Source: Gammaproteobacteria bacterium (lineage in GTDB: Bacteria > Pseudomonadota > Gammaproteobacteria > Thiohalomonadales > Thiohalomonadaceae). Taken from it: a stretch of 64,000 nt of DNA. The DNA lies in NCBI GenBank assembly GCA_024709225.1, contig JANJXC010000111.1, forward strand, positions 1 through 64,000, written 5' to 3'. This document shows, piece after piece, positions 58,811 to 64,000 of this stretch. Positions within the stretch are counted from its first letter, which is position 1, and every line of letters starts with the position of its first letter. The notes under the pieces were generated by a model. It saw only the letters and a program-made list of their open reading frames with translations. It did not search any database and was not told the DNA's origin. The translations under genes were made by a program, and so were the position numbers.

Positions 58811-58883
58811 GTAGGAGCGGATCGTATCCGCGACAGCGTCAACAAGACGGACACCAGCGGTCGCGACTACGATTCGCTCCTAC
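58811..58883. repeat. Inverted repeat, family A (copy 3)
   Basis: Arms 58811-58833 and 58861-58883, inverted with three mismatches around 27 bases. It lies between the NnrS stop and the ThDP-enzyme start, both minus strand. Confidence 0.9.
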
Positions 58884-58890
58884 CGGAACA

Positions 58891-60081
58891 TCAGCCCGGC
58901 ATGCCATCGACGCGCGGCTTGAGCAGCATCATGCCGTAACTCCAGACGAACAGCGCGAAGGCCGCGGCCCAGAACACGGCAGAGAGCGCGACGGTAAGCG
59001 CGTAGGACGGCAGCAGCAACGGCAGAAAGACGCGCAGCAGGGCCGCCACGTAGAGCAGGGCGAAGGCCCACGGCATCGCCCGCGGGGCTTGCAGCACGCG
59101 CCCGGTGTGGCCCAGCGTGACGCGCGCCATCATGCCCAGGGTGATGCCGCCGATGGTGCCGATGGTGAGCGCATGCAGTGCCAGCAGCGAACCGAACCCG
59201 CCGAAGCCGGCCACGGCCTTGAGGGCAAAACCGAGCACCAGCCAGGCGTAGCCCAGCTGCAACACCCACACCAGCGGCGCGCGCCAGATGGCAAGGGTAT
59301 ACCAGCCCGACAGACGGATGCCGTTGACCAGTGCGGCAAGCGCCGCCACCAGGGCCACCAGCAGCGGCTGCGGCACGAAGCCCTCCACCAGGGCGAGGGC
59401 CAGCACGCTGAGCGGGGCGGCGACTTCGACCCAGGGCCATTCGCGGCGGACGAAGCCGGTATCGACGCCCTTTTCGGTGAAGAACGGAATCACGCGGCCG
59501 CCCATGATCACGATGATGAGCAGGATCATGCCGGTAGCGAGGTAGGTGCCCGCGGCCGCCGTGGCGCCGGTCACGCCGAGCAGTTGCAGATGCACGAGGA
59601 GATTGCCCACGGCAAGACCGAGCAGGATGCCGACGAACATCAGGCTTTTGTAGTGACGCGCCTTGAGCAGCGGCAAGAGCAGTGCCAGCGCGGCCAGGGG
59701 CAGGAAGGTGAGGTCCACCAGCGCAGCTACCGAAGGCGGCACCGGCAGCAAGGCCGACACACGCCCCAGCAGCCAGAGCAGTGCCAGCAGTGCCAGCGGC
59801 AGGCCGCGCAGCGTCTGTACGCCGGTCCAGTTGCGCGCCGCGGTCAGCAAAAAACCGACGATCACGGCGGCGGCATAGCCGAACAGCATTTCATGACTGT
59901 GCCAGCCGATAAATCCGTAATAGCCGCCGCCCTGCTCGCCGCGGGCAAAGCTGTGGCCCCACAGAGCAACCAGGATTACCGCACCCAGGCCGGCCAGTAA
60001 AAAAAACGGACGAAAGGCAAGGTCAAACGGTGCCCAGTTGCGCGGTGTGCGCTGTGGTTCGGTGATGCCCACGATAGCCAT
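58891..60081 (-). CDS. nnrS: NnrS family membrane protein
   Basis: The 396-residue protein has about 12 hydrophobic helices and NnrS hallmarks: FDLAFRPFFLLAGLGAVILV, GWHSHEMLFGYAAAVIVGFL, MILLIIVIMGGRVIPFFTEK and HALTIGTIGGITLGMMARVT. NnrS is a haem- and copper-containing protein that eases nitrosative stress. ATG 60081 follows GGGAGA. The upstream gap holds TTGCG-GCGA-TCCAA (60122-60135), only a weak resemblance to an NnrR/DNR site. No nitrite or NO reductase genes are adjacent. Confidence 0.94.
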   Translation of the reverse strand: MAIVGITEPQRTPRNWAPFDLAFRPFFLLAGLGAVILVALWGHSFARGEQGGGYYGFIGWHSHEMLFGYAAAVIVGFLLTAARNWTGVQTLRGLPLALLALLWLLGRVSALLPVPPSVAALVDLTFLPLAALALLLPLLKARHYKSLMFVGILLGLAVGNLLVHLQLLGVTGATAAAGTYLATGMILLIIVIMGGRVIPFFTEKGVDTGFVRREWPWVEVAAPLSVLALALVEGFVPQPLLVALVAALAALVNGIRLSGWYTLAIWRAPLVWVLQLGYAWLVLGFALKAVAGFGGFGSLLALHALTIGTIGGITLGMMARVTLGHTGRVLQAPRAMPWAFALLYVAALLRVFLPLLLPSYALTVALSAVFWAAAFALFVWSYGMMLLKPRVDGMPG

Positions 60082-60193
60082 GAATTGTGTCTCCCGTTGA
60101 ATGGGTACGACATGTGGGCAGCTTGCGGCGATCCAATCTGCCTTTGGTGGTAACTGCGGAGCAATTGCACCGCGTCTGACGGGCCGGCATGAA

Positions 60194-60889
60194 CTACGCA
60201 GGGTCGATGGCGATCACCTGCGCGGCATCGCCATCGACGCGCCAGCGCACATTGCAGTCAAACACGCGCACGCCGTAGATGCGTCCCGGCTCCTCGTCGC
60301 CGCGATAGGCCGGCCGCGGGTCGTATTGCAGCATCTGCACGATGAACTCGCGCAAGTCGGGCCGCGGCGCGCACACGGCCTCTGCCTCTGGCGCAAAGGC
60401 CACCTGCAGGCGCGGCTGCGGTGCGCCGTCGGCAAAGCCCGCTCGTGCCGTAGGCACATGGTCCACGTAGGGCACATACGGCTTGATGTCGAGCACCGGC
60501 GTGCCGTCCAGCAGATCGGCGCCACGCAGTTGTAGCAGCAAACGCCCCTGTTCGCGTTTGATGCCGGTCAATTCCACCACCGAAAGCCCGATGGGGTTGG
60601 GACGGTGGGTCGCGCGCGTGGCGAACACGCCGAGGCGCTGATTGCCGCCCAGGCGCGGCGGCCGCACCGTCGGCGACCAGTCGCCCTGGCGCACGCCGTG
60701 AAACACGAAGGTGATCCAGAGATGGGAGAAACCGTCGAGGCCGCGCACCGCCTCGTCGCGGTCATAGGGCGGCAGCAGCTCCAGCTGCGCCTGCGCCGCG
60801 CTCATCAGCCCGCTCTGACGCGGGATGCCGAACTTTTCCTTGAAGGGGGAATGGATGACGCCGATAGTTTCGAATGCATGGCGTGACAC
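60194..60889 (-). CDS. trmO: tRNA (N6-threonylcarbamoyladenosine37-N6)-methyltransferase TrmO
   Basis: TrmO methylates t6A37 in certain tRNAs. The 231-residue protein matches E. coli TsaA/TrmO: FETIGVIHSPFKEKFGIPRQ, GLDGFSHLWITFVFH, GVFATRATHRPNPIGLSVVE and LDIKPYVPYVDHV. I prefer the GTG at 60889 because it aligns with the E. coli start; a TTG at 60910 is the alternative. It lies in a minus-strand run upstream of nnrS, 112 bases away. Confidence 0.92.
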   Translation of the reverse strand: MSRHAFETIGVIHSPFKEKFGIPRQSGLMSAAQAQLELLPPYDRDEAVRGLDGFSHLWITFVFHGVRQGDWSPTVRPPRLGGNQRLGVFATRATHRPNPIGLSVVELTGIKREQGRLLLQLRGADLLDGTPVLDIKPYVPYVDHVPTARAGFADGAPQPRLQVAFAPEAEAVCAPRPDLREFIVQMLQYDPRPAYRGDEEPGRIYGVRVFDCNVRWRVDGDAAQVIAIDPA

Positions 60890-60921
60890 CGACTCTCTGT
60901 GGTCTAGCAAAACGGCAATCC

Positions 60922-61638
60922 CTACTTCTGCCAGACAGAGAAGTATTCAAAACGCGATCTGCGGCCGCCAACCTCGTACAGGCAGCGCGGACGCATGCCG
61001 AACAAATCGAATGAACTATCCAGAAACTCACGAAAGGTGACCGAGTCCCATACGTGCGCATGCTCGCGCCTGTTTCGCAGGTTGTTTACTTCCTGCTGCA
61101 ACAACGCCTCACTGCCGCCCAGCAGCCGGGGCTCCACCGCACGGATAAAATCGAGATAGTGCTCGTCCGTGACGTCCACCACCCCTTGCTGATATTCGGC
61201 AAGCAGATGCGCAAACGGCGTCAGCGGCCGCTTTTTGTCGTAGGTGTAATTCTTGTCCGGGGCAGAAATGACAACCATGCCCCCGGGCCGGACTACGCGA
61301 AACAATTCTTTTACTGCATGAACCGGATTCGCCACATGCTCGATCACATGATTGAACACGATGAAATCCAGCGACTCATCCGCGAAATCGGATAGACCGC
61401 GCTGATCAATGTCAACGATGTAATCCACGTCGACGATCTTGTGGGGCGGAATTTCCGGGAACCGCACCATTGCCTCGGACTTCGACATGACGTCGGCATA
61501 AGAAATCCGGCAAGTGCGGGGAACCGGGGCTGGCTGATGAAGCGCGCCTACCTCAACGCCATGCCCGGCGAGCAGGCGGTATCCCTTCCCGCGATAGTGA
61601 AACCTGAGTTTCTTGACATAGTCCTTCAGCCAACGCAT
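60922..61638 (-). CDS. SAM-dependent methyltransferase (Methyltransf_11/23-like)
   Basis: The 238-residue protein has a class I methyltransferase core. The usual first motif is degenerate (VEVGALHQP), followed by VDYIVDIDQRGLSDFADESL and the strong FIVFNHVIEHVANPVHAVKE with LFRVVRPGGMVVISAPDKNY. Such proteins often methylate sugars or glycolipids, and an N-terminal KKLRFHYRGKGYRLL is seen in polysaccharide-cluster members. It is 33 bases upstream of trmO in the same direction, but the functional link is unclear. Confidence 0.85.
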   Translation of the reverse strand: MRWLKDYVKKLRFHYRGKGYRLLAGHGVEVGALHQPAPVPRTCRISYADVMSKSEAMVRFPEIPPHKIVDVDYIVDIDQRGLSDFADESLDFIVFNHVIEHVANPVHAVKELFRVVRPGGMVVISAPDKNYTYDKKRPLTPFAHLLAEYQQGVVDVTDEHYLDFIRAVEPRLLGGSEALLQQEVNNLRNRREHAHVWDSVTFREFLDSSFDLFGMRPRCLYEVGGRRSRFEYFSVWQK

Positions 61639-61663
61639 AGCGAAAAATGGCGCACTAAATCGT

Positions 61664-61945
61664 TTAACGGAACTGGCACAGATAGGCGCTTTCCACCAGC
61701 GCCTTGATGCCGAACTTGCTGTTGGCCGGCACGTTGAACACCTCGCCCGCCTTCACCTCGCGCCAGCCGTTCTCGCCCGGCAGCGACACCGATACCTTGC
61801 CGGAAACGATACTCATGATCTCCGCCTTGCCGGTATTGAACTCGTAGTCACCCTGCGCCAGCACGCCGACGGTGGCGGCACCTTCCGCCTCGGTGAAGGA
61901 GATGGATTTGACCTTGCCGTCGAAATACTCGTTTACCTTGAACAC
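61664..61945 (-). CDS. ppnP: Pyrimidine/purine nucleoside phosphorylase PpnP (DUF1255)
   Basis: PpnP splits several nucleosides by phosphorolysis. The 93-residue cupin-like protein has NEYFDGKVKSISFTEAEGAA, YEFNTGKAEIMSIVSGKVSV and the C-terminal ESAYLCQF, all family signatures; E. coli PpnP is 94 residues. I choose the GTG at 61945 because GAGGAG lies six bases upstream, although an in-frame TTG at 61963 exists. Confidence 0.93.
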   Translation of the reverse strand: MFKVNEYFDGKVKSISFTEAEGAATVGVLAQGDYEFNTGKAEIMSIVSGKVSVSLPGENGWREVKAGEVFNVPANSKFGIKALVESAYLCQFR

Positions 61946-61979
61946 TCTTGGCTCCTCAAACAAACGTGATTGGATAAGT

Positions 61980-62110
61980 CAGATACAAGATTAAAGAGGA
62001 AAGATGCAAGGGAAGGTGTGCGCTGCACACACGGCTGTTTGAATTCTAAAGCAGCACGAGCGCAGCGCGTTCATTCCCTTGTATCTTGTCACTTGTATCT
62101 TGTATCTCTG
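61980..62110. repeat. Inverted repeat, family D (copy 2)
   Basis: AGATACAAG-type units at 61981 onward are answered by CTTGTATCTTGTCACTTGTA and TCTTGTATCTCTG at the right. The loop contains GTGCGCTGCACAC. The right 60 bases match copy 1 at about 57 of 60. It lies between ppnP and the HHE gene, with a family G arm beyond it. Confidence 0.85.
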
Positions 62111-62137
62111 TTTTCTTGCCGGTGCGCAGTGCGCACC

Positions 62138-62572
62138 CTACAACCGCACAAAATGCATCAGCAAACGCTGCAACTGCGCCTCCGGCAGCGCCGCCTCGAT
62201 GGCCGGGAACAGGTCGTTTTCCTCGAAGCGGATGTGCTCGCGCAGGGCAGCGGCCAGGGCATGCAGCACGGGCAGCGGCGGTGCGGCGAGGGTTTCCTCG
62301 ATCTCATCGACCAGGGCGCGCATCAGTACGTGCTGGCGCAGGGTCTCCACGATCAGCGGGTGGTCCGGCGCGCTGTAGCGGGCAAACACCGGCAGCAGCC
62401 ACTCCTCCTCCGCCACGAAGTGCGGACCGATTTCTGCCCGCCAGACGTGCAACAGGTTTTGCGCCGCCGCCTGCAGATCACTGTCCGCCTCCAGCCGGCT
62501 CACCCGCCGCGCCAGCACCAGGCCGCTGTGGTGGTCGCTGGAGAGCTGGCGCAGGGCGGCGTGGCGCTTCAT
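62138..62572 (-). CDS. Hemerythrin HHE domain protein
   Basis: The 144-residue protein has the HHE ligand pattern: SSDHHSGLVLARRV, IGPHFVAEEEWLLPVF, LRQHVLMRALVDEI and REHIRFEENDLFPAIE. It would hold a di-iron centre. ATG 62572 lies seven bases after the YkgJ-family stop, so the two are in one operon downstream of aprA. The fold resembles the 7064 protein but they are not close copies. Confidence 0.88.
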   Translation of the reverse strand: MKRHAALRQLSSDHHSGLVLARRVSRLEADSDLQAAAQNLLHVWRAEIGPHFVAEEEWLLPVFARYSAPDHPLIVETLRQHVLMRALVDEIEETLAAPPLPVLHALAAALREHIRFEENDLFPAIEAALPEAQLQRLLMHFVRL

Positions 62573-62579
62573 GGCCGGA

Positions 62580-63467
62580 TCAGATGAACTCCAGCACTTC
62601 GTCGGCCGGGTCGTAGGGGCGGCGCTTGATCTGCATCTCCTGCAGTTCGCGCAGGCGCTGCTCGCGGGCGCGCACCGCATCCTCGCGTGCCGCAATGCTG
62701 ACCTCGCCGAACAGCACCTGCTTGAGGAAACGGAAGCCGAACTGCATCAGCTCGAGATCGTCCTCCATCAGCCGCTGGTTGGTAGCGTCGTCCAGGTCGA
62801 AGGAGTTCTGGAACCCCTCCGAGCGCACGAATTCACGGAACAGGTCGACGTCGTAGCAGGCCATGAAATACAGCTGGCGGCTGCGCAGCGAGGGCTTGCC
62901 GATGGTGGGGCCGGACGACATCTTCTTCAGGATCAGCTGGCGCCAGCCGCGCGACTGTTCGTCGTACTCGGCGACGCCCTGCTCCTTGCGGTATGCGTCG
63001 ATGGTCAACGGGCGATCGACCTCGTGGCCCTTGCAGTGCGGCTCCTTCACCAGCGCATAGGAGCTTCTGTCGGTGTATTCATCCTGCTTGCGCATGGCAA
63101 TGAGCGCCACCGGATAGTAGCGGCAGGCAGTGGGGCGGTCCTCGTACACCGAGCAACCCTCGGGACGCATGAACTGGCAGGCGGTGCCGTCTTCCACCGG
63201 CTTGAACTTGACGCCGGCGATACCGTCCTTCTCCAGCTCGAACGGCACGGTGTACTGGCGCAGGAAGTCGCTGGAGCTGATGCCGAGGCGCGTCTTCAGG
63301 CGCAGCACATCATAGGGCGTCAGCGTGATATCGATATTGGCGCAACAGGCATTCCAGCAGCCGATGCCCTTGTGGCAGCTGAACTGGATGGTCTTGTCGC
63401 CATCGTACAGCGTGGGCATCACCGGACTGGAGGGAAACGGGGATTGGGTATGAGCAGAATCAGCCAT
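62580..63467 (-). CDS. YkgJ-family cysteine-cluster protein
   Basis: The 295-residue protein has the CxxxxCC-type cluster in CHKGIGCWNACCANIDIT and the second Cys set CSVYEDRPTACRYYP, typical of YkgJ proteins thought to bind zinc or iron. The C-terminal half is charged and helical. ATG 63467 follows GAGGTGA; 14 upstream codons in frame are not used. It is coupled to an HHE di-iron gene and lies downstream of aprA, but a terminator and a family A repeat separate it from aprA. A metal-handling or redox role is an inference. Confidence 0.85.
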   Translation of the reverse strand: MADSAHTQSPFPSSPVMPTLYDGDKTIQFSCHKGIGCWNACCANIDITLTPYDVLRLKTRLGISSSDFLRQYTVPFELEKDGIAGVKFKPVEDGTACQFMRPEGCSVYEDRPTACRYYPVALIAMRKQDEYTDRSSYALVKEPHCKGHEVDRPLTIDAYRKEQGVAEYDEQSRGWRQLILKKMSSGPTIGKPSLRSRQLYFMACYDVDLFREFVRSEGFQNSFDLDDATNQRLMEDDLELMQFGFRFLKQVLFGEVSIAAREDAVRAREQRLRELQEMQIKRRPYDPADEVLEFI

Positions 63468-63559
63468 GGGTACATCACCTCTATGAAACAGCCGGGAAAG
63501 GATACTCATGCCGCGGCCCCGGCGCCACCCTACCGATTGGATAGGCCATCGAAACGGGG

Positions 63560-63631
63560 GTAGGAGCGAATCGTATTCGCGAAATGGCGGCCAACGAAGC
63601 CTCGCAGGTCGCGAATACGATTCGCCCCTAC
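63560..63631. repeat. Inverted repeat, family A (copy 4)
   Basis: Arms 63560-63582 and 63609-63631, inverted with one mismatch. It lies just downstream of the aprA terminator. Confidence 0.9.
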
Positions 63632-63654
63632 AAAGGCCGGCACATACACCCCTG

Positions 63655-63686
63655 AAAACAAACCGGGCGCCTTGCGGCGCCCGGTT
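63655..63686 (-). terminator. Rho-independent terminator of the apr operon
   Basis: On the minus strand AACCGGGCGCC-GCAA-GGCGCCCGGTT is followed by TGTTTT. It begins about 29 bases after the aprA stop. Confidence 0.9.
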
Positions 63687-63714
63687 CGATTACCACCTAC
63701 TGCAAAGTCGGCTC

Positions 63715-64000
63715 TTAGTGAGCGGCCGGCTTGAACAGCTTGGACTTGTCCACCAGGTCCACGTGGGCGCGCTTGAACACGGTCCACTGCTTGGTGTTCT
63801 TGTCATAGATGGAGTTCACGAAGCAGTGCCAGTTCTCCTCATCGACAAAGTTCTTGTCCATGCGGTAGTAGAAGCCCGGGTAACGGGATTCTTCGCGGAA
63901 CTGGATGTGCTTCATGTGAGCTTCGGCGGTCAGGATGCGGTGATAGTTCTCCCACGCGCGCAGCAGCTCGTGGAGGTCCTTGGCACGCATCTTCAGCGCG
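63715..64000 (-). CDS. aprA: Adenylylsulfate reductase subunit alpha, C-terminal part
   Basis: The 94 visible codons match the C-terminus of AprA: LHELLRAWENYHRILTAEAH, IQFREESRYPGFYYRMD, ENWHCFVNSIYDKNTKQWTV and FKRAHVDLVDKSKLF. AprA is the FAD subunit that, in sulfur oxidisers, joins sulfite and AMP to form adenylylsulfate in the cytoplasm. The rest of the gene, and presumably aprB, lies beyond the right edge of the window. This is the clearest sign of dissimilatory sulfur metabolism here. Confidence 0.95.
   Translation of the reverse strand, partial: ALKMRAKDLHELLRAWENYHRILTAEAHMKHIQFREESRYPGFYYRMDKNFVDEENWHCFVNSIYDKNTKQWTVFKRAHVDLVDKSKLFKPAAH

Noticed and set aside
60122-60135. TTGCG-GCGA-TCCAA as an NnrR/DNR/FNR site upstream of nnrS
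   Set aside because: The half-sites match the TTGAT-N4-ATCAA type consensus poorly; not listed as a feature.

Overview
The window is a high-GC, gene-dense chromosomal segment with short intergenic gaps and many ATGA-type overlaps. It looks gammaproteobacterial. The evidence is a dusB-fis operon, waaA followed by a Kdo kinase, hldE, a CIRCE-controlled groESL, and glnE/purH/purD of proteobacterial type. Three features suggest a sulfur-oxidising chemolithoautotroph: a proteobacterial-type phosphoribulokinase (Calvin cycle, 50520-51440), the C-terminal end of adenylylsulfate reductase subunit A at the right edge (63715-64000), and a DsrE-like domain fused to an anti-sigma factor (28673-29419). 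I cannot name a species. I found no tRNA, rRNA, IS element or CRISPR array.

Layout. 1-7.6 kb: tail of an acidic-tailed protein, a TetR regulator with an O-methyltransferase, thiC under a TPP riboswitch, then a PCMT-like protein, a TolC-family protein, an isochorismatase-family hydrolase and an HHE hemerythrin. 7.6-23.8 kb: a large envelope block. It holds a lipid A acyltransferase, waaA, kdkA, four GT9 (heptosyltransferase-family) genes including waaF, a UDP-glucose dehydrogenase/UDP-xylose synthase pair, GT2 and GT4 glycosyltransferases, hldE, and an unexplained oxidoreductase pair. 23.6-32.3 kb: zf-CHCC protein, ilvE, glnE, an ECF sigma/anti-sigma pair, groESL and fxsA. 32.4-46 kb: cutA, dsbD with a duplicated N-terminal domain, a TlpA-like lipoprotein, aroQ-accB-accC, bacteriohemerythrins, prmA, a DUF3426 protein, dusB-fis, purH and a phosphatase. 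46.4-53.5 kb: an LTA-synthase-like sulfatase, purD, an FmdE-like protein, prk and a nucleotide-sugar dehydrogenase/methyltransferase pair. 53.5-54.4 kb: a small repeat-gene-repeat-gene-repeat array resembling gene cassettes. 54.8-64 kb, nearly all minus strand: sulfotransferase, glycosyltransferase-like and ThDP-enzyme genes, NnrS, TrmO, a methyltransferase, PpnP, an HHE hemerythrin, a YkgJ-family protein and aprA.

Themes. About a quarter of the window serves LPS core or surface polysaccharide. A second theme is O2/NO and redox handling: four hemerythrin-like proteins, NnrS, DsbD and TlpA. One bacteriohemerythrin has a perfect 22-bp CRP/FNR-type palindrome upstream. The most novel candidate is the sigma factor whose membrane anti-sigma partner carries a periplasmic DsrE-like domain, which could couple extracytoplasmic sulfur chemistry to transcription. 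The intergenic spaces also carry an unusual variety of unrelated inverted-repeat families sharing one architecture.
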